DNA of 64,000 nucleotides from Fimbriiglobus ruber (GCF_002197845.1 NZ_NIDE01000019.1:558001-622000), one strand, 5' to 3'; counted from the stretch's first letter, positions 35,353 through 44,740 are shown. Made by a program: numbers and translations. The notes: a model not told the origin generated them from the sequence alone.

Positions 35353-35628
35353 GTGACCCTGGCCTTCACCTCGCTCGGTACGTCACCGCTCACGGGGAAA
35401 GCCGCGGTTGATCAATGTATTTTCATGAAGAGGCAACTCCGCTCCGTCCTGCCGTTCATCGATGGAGCCTCGGCGATGATAATAACGGATGCGGATAGTC
35501 AGAGGTGTGAAGTTAGGGCGGTGTATGATAGGGGGGATAAGTATGCGGTGGGGTGGGCGGAGAAAGCTGCGGTTTTAGCCCCTGAAATATGGGAGACGAT
35601 GGCAAAGAGGAGAAGGCAGAGGGAGTAA
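35353..35628 (+). CDS. Hypothetical protein, 91 aa
   Basis: GTG start overlapping the stop of the ATP-grasp gene, hence coupled to it. Beta/alpha composition (GASAMIITDADSQRCEVRAV), basic C-terminus. Not recognised. Confidence 0.5.
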   Translation: MTLAFTSLGTSPLTGKAAVDQCIFMKRQLRSVLPFIDGASAMIITDADSQRCEVRAVYDRGDKYAVGWAEKAAVLAPEIWETMAKRRRQRE

Positions 35629-35634
35629 GGATTT

Positions 35635-35719
35635 GGGCGTCGCCGCTACGCGGCCGGGCCTCTCCGGGGTACGCTTCGCTCCCGTCGCGATGCGACCAAG
35701 CCCTTCGAGTCCCTGACGC
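35635..35719 (+). repeat. GGGCGTC/GACGC structured repeat, copy 3
   Basis: Begins GGGCGTCGCCGCTACGCGG 6 bp after a stop codon and ends GTCCCTGACGC. Several short hairpins with TTCG or TACG loops. Confidence 0.6.
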
Positions 35720-35807
35720 AAGATTTTCTGAACAACTGATGAGGGGTTCAAATCGATGTGCAGCAGAGAGTGCGAGCAGTTCATGTACCCGCACTCTCTC
35801 GAACCGA

Positions 35808-37151
35808 TTATCTCAGCGGGCGGAAGGCATTTCGGATCTCGTCAGCAAAGAGCGCCGGTTGCTCCCATGCCGCGAAGTGACCGCCTTTGTCGACCTCGTG
35901 CCAATAGATGAGCTTGCGGTAATTCTTTTCACCCCAGCTTCGCGGTGCCCGATAGATCTCGCCCGGAAAGATGGTCACCGCAACCGGGATCGTGATGTCC
36001 ACGGCGTTGAAAACGTTGCCGTGATTTTCCCAATAAAGGCGTGAAGACGTGTTCCCCGTGTTCGTGAGCCAGTAAAGGGTGATGTCGTCCAGCATCTCAT
36101 CCCTCGTGAGAGCCCGCTCAGGTTCGCCATTGCTATACGTCCACGAGGCAAACTTGTCGTAAATCCACGCGGCCAGACCAGCCGGTGAATCCGAAAGCCC
36201 ATAGCCCAGGGTTTGCGGCCGGGTAACCATCATGGCTGAATAACCCGTCCCTTTCTTGTAGAAGCTGTCGAGAGAAACGTACGCGGCTTTTTCCACATCG
36301 GACAAACTCGAAGGCGCGGGATCGCCGTTGCTCAGCGCCTTTGCGACATCCGGAGGCACCGTCGCCGGCATGTTGACGTGGATACCCAACAATCCCGATG
36401 GGGCTTGACGCGCCATTGCGTGCGAAACGATTGCGCCCCAGTCTCCGCCCTGGGACACGTAGTTCTTATACCCGAGGCGTTCCGTCATCAGCGAGTGCCA
36501 GGCACGCCCCACATGCTCGGGGTCCCAGCCGGTGCCTCGCGGCTTCCCCGAGAATCCGTAACCCGGGAGCGATGGCAAAACGAGATCAAAGGCGTCCTCT
36601 GCACGACCGCCATATGCCGTCGGATCGGTAAGCGGACCGATGACCTTTAGGAGTTCAAAAATCGAGCCTGGCCAGCCATGGGTCATGATGAGAGGCATGG
36701 CATTCGGATGGCGGGAGCGGACATGAGCGAACTGTATATCGATCCCATCGATCGTCGTTACGAACTGCGGTAAGGTGTTCAGCTTCGCCTCCGCCTTCCG
36801 CCAGTTGTAGTCCGACCCCCAGTATCGCACGAGTTCTTGGATTTTCGCCAGTTGCACTCCCTGAGACTGATCGATAACCGTCTCCCGGTCCGGCCATCGA
36901 GTCGCTGCCAGACGTCGGCGCAGATCGACCAGTGCCACTTCCGGGATGTTGATCTGGAATGGCCGGACAGCTTTGTCATCGTTCGCTTCAGCAGGTGGCT
37001 CGGAAAGCGGGCTGCTGACGGGGAGATCGGGATCAAACGGCGTAATGGCGGGGGCACAACCCGTGGCGACGAGCAGGGCAAATCCGAAGACTCCCGCCAC
37101 CGAAGCAGTAAGATTGCTGCGCCGACGCAGCGTTAACGAAATTGCGGCCAT
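35808..37151 (-). CDS. Epoxide hydrolase-like lipoprotein
   Basis: 447 residues from ATG at 37151 with AAGGAG upstream. A signal ending LLVATGC gives a lipid anchor. The N-terminal EHN region (FQINIPEVALVDLRRRLAAT) is followed by THGWPGS (oxyanion), PSLPGYGFSG, and the nucleophile Asp in GGDWGAIVSH; the catalytic His sits in GGHFAAWEQP. Hydrolyses epoxides to diols. Export as a lipoprotein is unusual. Next to an Ohr gene. Confidence 0.85.
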   Translation of the reverse strand: MAAISLTLRRRSNLTASVAGVFGFALLVATGCAPAITPFDPDLPVSSPLSEPPAEANDDKAVRPFQINIPEVALVDLRRRLAATRWPDRETVIDQSQGVQLAKIQELVRYWGSDYNWRKAEAKLNTLPQFVTTIDGIDIQFAHVRSRHPNAMPLIMTHGWPGSIFELLKVIGPLTDPTAYGGRAEDAFDLVLPSLPGYGFSGKPRGTGWDPEHVGRAWHSLMTERLGYKNYVSQGGDWGAIVSHAMARQAPSGLLGIHVNMPATVPPDVAKALSNGDPAPSSLSDVEKAAYVSLDSFYKKGTGYSAMMVTRPQTLGYGLSDSPAGLAAWIYDKFASWTYSNGEPERALTRDEMLDDITLYWLTNTGNTSSRLYWENHGNVFNAVDITIPVAVTIFPGEIYRAPRSWGEKNYRKLIYWHEVDKGGHFAAWEQPALFADEIRNAFRPLR

Positions 37152-37272
37152 TATTATTCTCCTTACGAGGAAACACATTGCAGAAAATGGAAACGAGCGA
37201 CATCTATCGCGAGCGCAATGGGCGATCGGGATTCTGTGGGTAATAGTTCGGCTCAACCTTGGGCCGCGAAAA

Positions 37273-37695
37273 TCAGGCCTGAACAAGGCTAATCACGACG
37301 TGGATGTTTCCGCGGGTGACTTTGGAATACGGGCACGTCTGGTGCGCTGCATCCACCAGTGCTTGGGCGACTTCGCGGCTCAACCCCGGCAAGCTCACGT
37401 TGAGCCGAGCTTGAATGAAGTAGGCACCGTCCGTGAGACACAGATCGACTTCGGCGTCGATGGCCCGGTCCGCCGGAATCGAAACTTTCATCTTGGCGGC
37501 GGCCAGCCCCATTGCTCCAATGAAACAAGCCGACCATCCGGCAGCGAACAACTGTTCTGGATTGGTCCCGTTTCCGGGGGCACCGGGGGACGCGAGTTGG
37601 ATGTCGAGGCGTCCGTCCGAGCTGCGGGACGCTCCATCGCGGCCACCTGTGGTGTGAGTCTTACCGGTGTAAAGCACTTTTTCGATCGCGGTCAT
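37273..37695 (-). CDS. Organic hydroperoxide resistance protein (Ohr/OsmC family)
   Basis: 140 residues. The two redox Cys are in GWSACFIGAM and HQTCPYSKVTRGN, as in Ohr. Reduces organic peroxides using lipoyl/thiol donors. Same strand as the epoxide hydrolase, 121 bp upstream; a shared role in detoxifying oxidised lipids is plausible. Confidence 0.9.
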   Translation of the reverse strand: MTAIEKVLYTGKTHTTGGRDGASRSSDGRLDIQLASPGAPGNGTNPEQLFAAGWSACFIGAMGLAAAKMKVSIPADRAIDAEVDLCLTDGAYFIQARLNVSLPGLSREVAQALVDAAHQTCPYSKVTRGNIHVVISLVQA

Positions 37696-37862
37696 TACGA
37701 CGTCCTTTTCAAACGGAATCGGGGAGAGTTATTTGCGAACACGAGCCTTCTCGGGTTCAGCGTCGGTCCCATTCGTCCCGGCTGAAGTATTAAGCGTGGT
37801 GGTTTAACACGTGAGTGTCGTAAAATTGCCCTGTTGTCACACCGATGCGGGAGGGAGGCTTC

Positions 37863-38462
37863 ATGGGCGATGAACGCACAACGGCCGTCGTCCAGCGATA
37901 CCTTGATGAACTGGCCGGTGACGCCCCGGCCGAACCGGTCGTCCGGGCGCTTTTGGACCGGGCTGTTCGCCGGTTGCAACAGCTCTGTGCGACGCTCCTG
38001 TACCGCAGCTATCCCCGACTGACCCGACCGCCACTCAATCTTCAGACGGATGAGATGCTGAGTGCCGTGGTGGAGCGATTACTCAAAGCGCTGCGCGAGG
38101 CCCGACCCGCGACCGTACGCCAGTTCTTCGCCCTAGCCGGCCAGCATATGCGCTGGGAGCTGAACGATATCGGCCGCCGCTTAGATGATCAGCCGCCCGC
38201 CGTGGAGTTGCCCGACGGGATGGTGCCCGCCCCGGCGAGGAGTGACTCCAGTCTCTCGGCTGTCGGCCGCCAGATATTCGAGGCGATCGACGGGTTGCCG
38301 GAGGGTGAGCGGGAGGCGTTCGACCTGGTGCGTGTCCAGGGGATGACGCAAGCCGAGGCGGCCGCGCTACTCGGCGTCTCAGTGATGACGGTGAACCGCC
38401 GATTGAACCGGAGCGTCCAGTTGCTGACCGAGACGTTGCGCGACCTGCGCCCGGCTCCGTAA
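37863..38462 (+). CDS. ECF-like RNA polymerase sigma factor (planctomycete type)
   Basis: 199 residues from ATG at 37863 (GGGAGG upstream). Region 2-like helices (MLSAVVERLLKALREARPAT) and region 4 HTH (MTQAEAAALLGVSVMTVNRR) are present. It precedes a giant kinase by 74 bp, the arrangement typical of planctomycete kinase-linked ECF sigma factors, so the kinase probably controls or is controlled by it. Confidence 0.85.
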   Translation: MGDERTTAVVQRYLDELAGDAPAEPVVRALLDRAVRRLQQLCATLLYRSYPRLTRPPLNLQTDEMLSAVVERLLKALREARPATVRQFFALAGQHMRWELNDIGRRLDDQPPAVELPDGMVPAPARSDSSLSAVGRQIFEAIDGLPEGEREAFDLVRVQGMTQAEAAALLGVSVMTVNRRLNRSVQLLTETLRDLRPAP

Positions 38463-38536
38463 GCATCATGCACCGAATTCGGCATCTTATGGGGCGCGTT
38501 CGACAGGCCCGAACCGTACGGTCGAAGGGTTGTTTC

Positions 38537-41500
38537 ATGTCCGATGACCCGCGAATGCTATTACTCCTCGACGAACTCTTTGCCTCGCAGTCCACGCCGG
38601 AAGAGGTGTGCGCCTCGTGCCCCGAGCTGCTCCCGCTAGTGCGTCAGCGGTGGCAGCAACTGTGTTATGTTCGCGGCGAACTCGACGCGCTATTTCCGCC
38701 CGAGCGCGACCCGGATCAAGGGCCGCCGGCGCTGCCACTCGACGGAAATGCCTTGCCCGTGGTCCCGGGCTACGAAGTCGAAGGCGTGCTGGGTCGCGGC
38801 GGCATGGGCATCGTCTTCCGCGCCCGACACCTGAGACTCAAGCGCATAGTCGCACTGAAGATGGTTGTGGCGGGGGCGTACGCGGGTCCGCACGAGCGTG
38901 CGCGGTTCCAGCGTGAGGCCGAGGCGGTCGCCGTCCTGCGGCACCCGAACGTCGTGCAAGTCTACGACATCGGCGAATCGGACGGTCAGCCCTACTTCAC
39001 GATGGAGTTGGTCGAGGGCGGCAGTCTGGCCGAGAAACTTGCCGGCACTCCCCTGCCGGCCCGCGAGGCTGCCACGCACTTGGCCACTCTGGCCGGAGCC
39101 GTCCACGCGGCCCACCAGTCCGGAATCGTACACCGCGACCTGAAGCCCGCGAACGTGCTGCTCACCGCCGAGGGCACTCCGAAAATCAGCGACTTCGGTT
39201 TGGCCCGGCGATTGGGTGGTGAGGCCGGGCTGACTCGGACCGGCACCGCAGTCGGAACGCCGAGCTACATGGCCCCCGAGCAGGCCCGGGGCCAGACGGA
39301 CGCGACGGGACCAACCGCAGACATCTACGCACTGGGAGCGATCCTCTACGAACTCCTAACGGGCCGGCCTCCGTTCCGGGCGGAGACCGCGGCGGAAACG
39401 GTGCACCAACTCCTGACCCAGGACCCGGTACCCCCATCGCGGCTCAACGGAAAAGTTCCCCGCGACCTGGAAACCATTTGCATGAAGTGCCTGCACAAGG
39501 AGCCACGACTACGCTACGTCAGCGCCGCCGCGTTGGCAGACGATCTGGGCCATTTCCTCCGCGGTGAAGCGATCGCGGCGCGACCCGAAGGGCTGCCGGC
39601 GCGGCTGGGCCGCCGCATTCGCCGGCGGCCGGCACTTTCGGCGGCTCTCGCGGTCAGTTCACTGTTGGCGGTCGCTCTGGCGGGTGGCGGGGCGTGGACT
39701 CTCTCGAAACAAGAGGCGGCCAAACGAGCCGCGGAAGCCGAAGAAGCGGCCCTAGAGCGCGCGGCGGATGCGGATCTGAAGGAAATGGCCGTGTTCTTCC
39801 AAAAGTCGTCCTGGCTCGAAGCGAAAGCCGCCCGCGAGCGGGCGAGCGGGCGGGTCGGTGATCGCGGGTCCATGTCCCTTCATACCCGATTGCGTCAGGG
39901 GGAGCGCGACTTGAAGTTAGCCGAACTACTGGACGAGATTAAGCTAGGTAGTGCGATCGATCCGAAAGTGGTGGGTTATGAGAAGGCATTTGAGGACGCC
40001 GGGATCGGAAAGATTGGTGATGATCCGGTCGTCGTGGCAAAGCGGATCATGGAATCAAACATCCGACCCGCCCTGGTTAACGCGCTCGATTTTTGGGCTT
40101 CCCGTGTCGACCCATCATACGCGACGTGGCTACTCGCCGTGGCCCGGAACGCAGACCCGGACCCCCAGGGCTGGCGCGACCGTTTCCGCGACCCGCACGT
40201 CAGGAAAAACAAGAAAGTACTCGCCGCTTTGGTCGACTCGGCCAAGGTGGACGACACGCCCGTGAATCTCCTGGTGACGCTCGGCGAACTCCTGCAAGAG
40301 TGCGGCGGCGATGCGATCCCATTTCTGGTGAAAGTCCAACGCCGTTACCCGAACGACCTCTGGGCCAACTTCATCCTGGGACATCTGGCAACAACGCCCG
40401 CGGACGCCACCCGATATTACCAGGCCGCTCTGGCGATTCGTCCGGGAACCCCCGTCCTGTATTTCAACCTCGGATACTCCATGTTTTGGAGCCAGCGCCT
40501 CGATGACGCCTTGTACTTCTACTCGGAGGCAGTCCGGCTCGATCCGGCAATCGCACCATACCGCGCCGGACTGGGAAAATGTCTGTTGGACCTCGGCCGC
40601 GATCGCGAAGCCCACGAGCAATTCCAGCAGGGGCTTGCACTTCAACCAGACAAGACGACATTTTTTCTACTTCAGAACGGCTTGCGGAAGGCTTTGGTCA
40701 GGCAGCAACGCTGGAGCGAGGCACAAATCAGTTGGGGGAAGGCACTCGAACTCGCGCCGTCCGAACACAAGGAATGGTACGGGTACGCCGAGCTATGTCT
40801 GTTCCTTGGTCGGGAGAGCGAGTACTGCATGGCACGGAAAGCGTTGCTCGCAACCTTTTCAACATCCAGCGATCCGTACATTGCGGAACGGACCAGCAGG
40901 GCGTGTATGCTCCTGCCCGCCTCTGAAAAAGAATTGCATCAAGCCGCAGCCCTCGCTGAACATGCCGTGGCCGCCGATCCGTCAAAGTATTCGCCAGGAG
41001 TGCCTTATTTTCAATTCGTCCGGGGCCTAGCGGAATACCGTAAGGGCCACTTCGACGTGGCGATTACCGTCATGCGAGAAGAGGCCTTACGGATACCCGG
41101 TCCCGCCCCACGCCTCCTCCTCGCTATGGCCCTTCACAAAACAGGTCAAGAAACAGAAGCTCGGAAAACGCTCGCGGCAGCCATGCTTCGGAACGATTGG
41201 CGGTCGAATCAAGTACGCGACCAAGACGAATGGATCTTCCACGTTCTCCGCCGCGAGGCGGAAGGTATGATTCTGCCGAACCTGCCGGCATTCTTGGAAG
41301 GGAAGTATCAGCCCCGAGATAACGATGAGCGACTGGGTTTATTGGGTGTTTGCCAGTTCACAAACCGTCCCCTCTCATTGTCGCGCTTGTACGCCGCTGC
41401 CTTTGCCATCGCACCCCAACTGGCTGAAGACCTTGGGACGAGGCCCTTAGCCCAGGCCGCTTGTGCGGCTGCACTCGCAGGATGTGGCTACGGGAATGAC

Positions 41501-41782
41501 GCGGTCGGAACTAACGAACTAGAGCGAGTTCGATGGCGCGCTCAGGCGCGCCAATGGTTGCGTGAGGATCTCGAAGCGAACCAAAAGCTTCTGGACCGAG
41601 AACCCGCAAAAACGGGCACTCTGGTAAAAAAAGCTCTGAACAGTTTGAAGGATGATATCGACTTGTCCTGCATACGCGACCCGAGCGCCTTGAGTAGATT
41701 GCCAGTCGACGAGCAAAAAGAGTGTATTCGCTTGTGGGCTGAGATTAACGATCTGCTCCGGCGCGCCGTTGGGGGCAAATAA
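38537..41782 (+). CDS. Membrane Ser/Thr protein kinase with TPR-like C-terminal region
   Basis: 1081 residues from ATG at 38537. Kinase domain from about residue 77: GRGGMG loop, Lys in VALKMV, HRDLKPANVLL near 198, DFGLAR near 218, APE region MAPEQARG. A transmembrane segment (LSAALAVSSLLAVALAGGGA, about 368-390) is followed by a long helical extracytoplasmic region with TPR-like units (FNLGYSMFWSQRLDDALYFY). Senses an unknown signal; likely works with the adjacent sigma factor. Confidence 0.92.
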   Translation: MSDDPRMLLLLDELFASQSTPEEVCASCPELLPLVRQRWQQLCYVRGELDALFPPERDPDQGPPALPLDGNALPVVPGYEVEGVLGRGGMGIVFRARHLRLKRIVALKMVVAGAYAGPHERARFQREAEAVAVLRHPNVVQVYDIGESDGQPYFTMELVEGGSLAEKLAGTPLPAREAATHLATLAGAVHAAHQSGIVHRDLKPANVLLTAEGTPKISDFGLARRLGGEAGLTRTGTAVGTPSYMAPEQARGQTDATGPTADIYALGAILYELLTGRPPFRAETAAETVHQLLTQDPVPPSRLNGKVPRDLETICMKCLHKEPRLRYVSAAALADDLGHFLRGEAIAARPEGLPARLGRRIRRRPALSAALAVSSLLAVALAGGGAWTLSKQEAAKRAAEAEEAALERAADADLKEMAVFFQKSSWLEAKAARERASGRVGDRGSMSLHTRLRQGERDLKLAELLDEIKLGSAIDPKVVGYEKAFEDAGIGKIGDDPVVVAKRIMESNIRPALVNALDFWASRVDPSYATWLLAVARNADPDPQGWRDRFRDPHVRKNKKVLAALVDSAKVDDTPVNLLVTLGELLQECGGDAIPFLVKVQRRYPNDLWANFILGHLATTPADATRYYQAALAIRPGTPVLYFNLGYSMFWSQRLDDALYFYSEAVRLDPAIAPYRAGLGKCLLDLGRDREAHEQFQQGLALQPDKTTFFLLQNGLRKALVRQQRWSEAQISWGKALELAPSEHKEWYGYAELCLFLGRESEYCMARKALLATFSTSSDPYIAERTSRACMLLPASEKELHQAAALAEHAVAADPSKYSPGVPYFQFVRGLAEYRKGHFDVAITVMREEALRIPGPAPRLLLAMALHKTGQETEARKTLAAAMLRNDWRSNQVRDQDEWIFHVLRREAEGMILPNLPAFLEGKYQPRDNDERLGLLGVCQFTNRPLSLSRLYAAAFAIAPQLAEDLGTRPLAQAACAAALAGCGYGNDAVGTNELERVRWRAQARQWLREDLEANQKLLDREPAKTGTLVKKALNSLKDDIDLSCIRDPSALSRLPVDEQKECIRLWAEINDLLRRAVGGK

Positions 41783-41831
41783 CCGCGAAATGGCCATTCA
41801 TTTCCCCAGAATCGCGGATTGAGGCACTCTT

Positions 41832-42299
41832 CTACACCGCCTCGGCCTTCTCTGCCAACGTCGCACACCACGCGATCACCACGTCCAGTTCGCTTGCGGC
41901 CGCCGCCAGATCCTTGGCGTTGCCGTGTGCCAACGGCCCGACTCCCTGTTTTTCAGCAAGTTCATCTGCCAAGCGGTAGACCTTCGCCATGACATGCGTC
42001 GGATTGCCTCCTGATGCCCGCCGGAACACGGTTCGGAGTACCCTGCACCAGGTGGCTAGTCGATGAGGCAGTCCCTGCGTTGACTCAGGGAAGTACCTTG
42101 TCCGGTATTTCTCACTGTAGTCATTCCAGGCCTCCTGGAAGTGATCGTTTGCCCTCTGCCGATCCCGAAGGTCACCGAGGTCGTCATGGAGACGGTCGGC
42201 GCAGAGATTTTCCCACCGGGCTTGTAGGTCCAGGACGTTCACCAGATCAGTTGCCTGCTCGCAGGAAAGACCTTCGGCGACGCTTTCGGTCATTGGCAT
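41832..42299 (-). CDS. Hypothetical protein, 155 aa
   Basis: All-helical, charged (LVNVLDLQARWENLCADRLH; KVYRLADELAEKQGVG). Start uncertain (42299 or 42338). Not recognised. Confidence 0.45.
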   Translation of the reverse strand: MPMTESVAEGLSCEQATDLVNVLDLQARWENLCADRLHDDLGDLRDRQRANDHFQEAWNDYSEKYRTRYFPESTQGLPHRLATWCRVLRTVFRRASGGNPTHVMAKVYRLADELAEKQGVGPLAHGNAKDLAAAASELDVVIAWCATLAEKAEAV

Positions 42300-42435
42300 C
42301 GTCTGGCACCCAAAAAGCTGAAAGTAGTGACCAAGCACTTAAGTTTGCACTGTGGTGATGCTCGGAAAATGGAGAAAGCTTGCTGAGAAGAAAATATGAA
42401 AGTGCCCGGCAGAATAGAGAGGGGCGTTTACCGCC

Positions 42436-43878
42436 TACCGCTGTCACTATTGACTTTTGATGCGTCGTTGTTCGAGAACGCGGGCGGTCGCAGTGTGCGA
42501 GCCCTTGGGGGCTTTGGGCGTCTTGGGTCGCGCCTTGCGATGACCGCGTTTGCTCTTCGCATACCGCCCGTCAGTCAACCGGCGGGCCAACGTCTTGACC
42601 CACGCCCGCAACCGCTCCACCGTCCACGCGGGCGTGGGCATGTCGGGGTTCCCGTTCAGCGCGGTGGCGACACCCGCGGCGAACGAACGCACCTCGTGCC
42701 CCAACAGGACTGGGGACACCGGGTCCGGAATCGGCTCGCCCGACGCCACCGCGTGGTGCTCGGCTGCCCGTCGGACAACCTGCAAGAGGTTGTACACGGC
42801 GACCGCCAACCCGAACGCGAACAACGCGGCCTTCGGGTACGCGAGCGTGTCGACCTCCCCGCGCAACCCGTCGGCCAATTCCTGGAACGCGACTTCGATC
42901 GTTCGCCGACGCAGGTACGTGGCCGCCACGTCCGGAGCCGGCAGGGTCTCGGCCGGGACATCGGTCAGTACTCCCACGACGGTGATCCCCTCCCGCGTCG
43001 GCTGACACAGTTCGATCTCGACGAGTCGGAGGACGAGAGCCGTCTGGGCGTATTGCACCCGCGTCTCGTACACCCGTCCGGTCGGGACCAACCCGTGGTC
43101 GATCCGGTCGCCGACCGGGGTCAACCCGACCCCACCGTGGTGGCGTACGACGGACGCCGCCCCCCGGGCCTGAACGCCCGTGAGGAACCCTTCGGTGCAG
43201 AACGAGCTGTCCGCAATGACCACATCCCCGGGCTCGAATGCCGGCATCAATTGGGCGTGCAGGGCCCGCTCGTTCGCATGCCCGTCCTCGTGCAACAGGA
43301 TGCGGACGAACACGCCGGTCGCTTGGTCCCGGAGAACGATCGCCTGACCCGGGAGGGGAGCCGGCCGGCCAGCCAGGTCGGCCAACCGGTTCTGCGTCGC
43401 GGCCAAGTGATTCCCATCCAGAGTTCGGAACCGGAGGGGTCCGGTGGCCGGGGTGTCGAACAGTGGGCCGACGCGATCGGCGACGGCCCCGACGAGTGCG
43501 GCGACGGCGGCCGGCGGGGTCCGGTCGAGTCGCTCGTAGACGCACTTGAGTGTCGCCACGGCGTGCATGTGGGTCGCCTGTCGGTACGAGTGCCGAACCG
43601 AGGTCGCGGACCCGAAGACGACGGGCAATAGGATCTCCACCAGATCCGCGAACGCGAGTTGGCGGGGGTTCGGGGACGCCGGCAGGTGGGGGGCGGCCGT
43701 TTGATCCAGGAACTCCGGGGACATACAGCTCTGGATCAGACCGTGGATCAAGACGGCAGCCGGAGCCTGTTCGACGAATCGCTGGTAGATGGCGGCCGCA
43801 TCCATGCGGAACTCCGGGAAGTGTCTGGGTTTACTTCACCCACGAGTCTACCAGAAAAAGTCAATAGTGACAGCGGTA
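42436..43878 (-). mobile_element. IS4-family insertion sequence, 1443 bp
   Basis: Perfect inverted ends of at least 23 bp starting TACCGCTGTCACTATTGAC. A 12-bp target duplication GCGTTTACCGCC lies at 42424-42435 and 43879-43890, within the IS4-family range. No gene is broken by it. Confidence 0.9.
42447..43805 (-). CDS. IS4-family transposase
   Basis: 452 residues. FRTLDGNHLAATQNR and VVIADSSFCTEGFL give the two Asp; RRRTIEVAFQELADGLRGEV gives the Glu of the DDE triad. Complete, with a Lys/Arg-rich C-terminus. Confidence 0.9.
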   Translation of the reverse strand: MDAAAIYQRFVEQAPAAVLIHGLIQSCMSPEFLDQTAAPHLPASPNPRQLAFADLVEILLPVVFGSATSVRHSYRQATHMHAVATLKCVYERLDRTPPAAVAALVGAVADRVGPLFDTPATGPLRFRTLDGNHLAATQNRLADLAGRPAPLPGQAIVLRDQATGVFVRILLHEDGHANERALHAQLMPAFEPGDVVIADSSFCTEGFLTGVQARGAASVVRHHGGVGLTPVGDRIDHGLVPTGRVYETRVQYAQTALVLRLVEIELCQPTREGITVVGVLTDVPAETLPAPDVAATYLRRRTIEVAFQELADGLRGEVDTLAYPKAALFAFGLAVAVYNLLQVVRRAAEHHAVASGEPIPDPVSPVLLGHEVRSFAAGVATALNGNPDMPTPAWTVERLRAWVKTLARRLTDGRYAKSKRGHRKARPKTPKAPKGSHTATARVLEQRRIKSQ

Positions 43879-43910
43879 GCGTTTACCGCCCCACAAAACC
43901 TCGGAACGGC

Positions 43911-44201
43911 TTACTTTTTCGCTGCGACCTTCTTGGTGCTCTTCTTGACTGCGGTCACAGCGGCCTTGGCTTTCGCCGGGGCTTTCGCAACAGCTTTCTT
44001 CACCTTCTCGATGGCCTCGGGCACTTCCTCTTCGAGAGAACTGACCTTCACATTCGCTTTCGATCCTGCAACCCCGCCGATGACGGCACCGACCGCTGCA
44101 CCGAGGGGTCCAAGAAGTGATCCCGCCGCTGCACCGGCCGCAGCCCCTCCCACCGCGCCAAGGGCCGAAGCCTCATTGCTCTTCGTCGGTTTCTTTGCCA
44201 T
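43911..44201 (-). CDS. Glycine-zipper protein with Lys/Ala-rich tail, 96 aa
   Basis: Residues 14-47 are GxxxG-rich (GAVGGAAAGAAAGSLLGPLG), a membrane-inserting glycine zipper. The last 30 residues are histone-H1-like (KKAVAKAPAKAKAAVTAVKK). The combination suggests a membrane- or nucleic-acid-associated protein; role unknown. Confidence 0.6.
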   Translation of the reverse strand: MAKKPTKSNEASALGAVGGAAAGAAAGSLLGPLGAAVGAVIGGVAGSKANVKVSSLEEEVPEAIEKVKKAVAKAPAKAKAAVTAVKKSTKKVAAKK

Positions 44202-44300
44202 CGCAAGCTCCCGTTTGGGTTCTGTTTACGTGCTGGACAAACACCCTAAAAGCCTTCAAGCTGCAATTCTGGTGCCGATAGTCATAGAGGAAAAGCAAAG

Positions 44301-44516
44301 ATGACTCACTACCCCAGCGACCGCATTCCCGGGCATGTCCATCTGACCTGCGAAGACTCGTGGATTACCTGCACACGTCGGAATCGATTCGGGTGGTTGG
44401 TCTGTCACTGCCCTCGGCATCCCTCGGGAGACTGCGTTTCAAGGTGGTGGCAGGTTCTCCGGAAGTTCTTTCATAACTGCGAGATCCGGGCACTTGCTCA
44501 CCGGATGAGGCCATGA
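44301..44516 (+). CDS. Hypothetical protein, 71 aa
   Basis: ATG with GAGGAAAAG upstream. Rich in Cys, Trp, Arg and His (CTRRNRFGWLVCHCPRHPSG), possibly metal-binding. Coupled to the next gene (ATGA). Confidence 0.45.
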   Translation: MTHYPSDRIPGHVHLTCEDSWITCTRRNRFGWLVCHCPRHPSGDCVSRWWQVLRKFFHNCEIRALAHRMRP

Positions 44517-44740
44517 CCCCGATTGACAGCGAAATCGTCTTCTACGCCTTCCGGTACTGTCTCGGGCGTCAGACGTATGCCGTTAGCACGTGTGCGGATT
44601 ACCTGGTGGCTCGGTGGGGGGAGCTTCAGGAAAGGGATAGGGAGTTGATCGTGAAGGAGATCAGGAAAGCGTTAGCTGAAGGAAGGGCTGGGGCGGCTTG
44701 TGATGTGGAGAGCTGGGAGAAGGTGCTGAGGGCCGGGTAG
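44513..44740 (+). CDS. Hypothetical protein, 75 aa
   Basis: Start overlaps the previous stop. IVFYAFRYCLGRQTYAVSTC then a helical acidic half. The pattern is frequent in phage and plasmid small proteins, but no family is assigned. A structured repeat follows 3 bp after the stop. Confidence 0.55.
   Translation: MTPIDSEIVFYAFRYCLGRQTYAVSTCADYLVARWGELQERDRELIVKEIRKALAEGRAGAACDVESWEKVLRAG

Larger units (their letters stand above)
33324..35356 (+). pseudogene. ATP-grasp (CDC123/D123-like) protein gene, split by an ISH3-like element
   Basis: Parts 33324-33759 and 35058-35356 join in frame (single AAAGT) to encode 244 residues, GTG start overlapping the HicA stop. YGREALRMFPAFFFKLDSRS, LVVQSYHRDRIELCFRKW, DEYRVFVRNRQIQGISRY and PVLIEINPYGLSDPCLF follow the CDC123/D123 ATP-grasp order, with the terminal IEINP bearing metal ligands. 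Eukaryotic CDC123 assembles eIF2; bacterial members are uncharacterised. The function of this one is unknown. Confidence 0.75.

Noticed and set aside
42396-43631. 411-codon plus-strand frame in the IS4-family element
   Set aside because: Antisense of the transposase; Gly/Arg/Pro-rich without domains.
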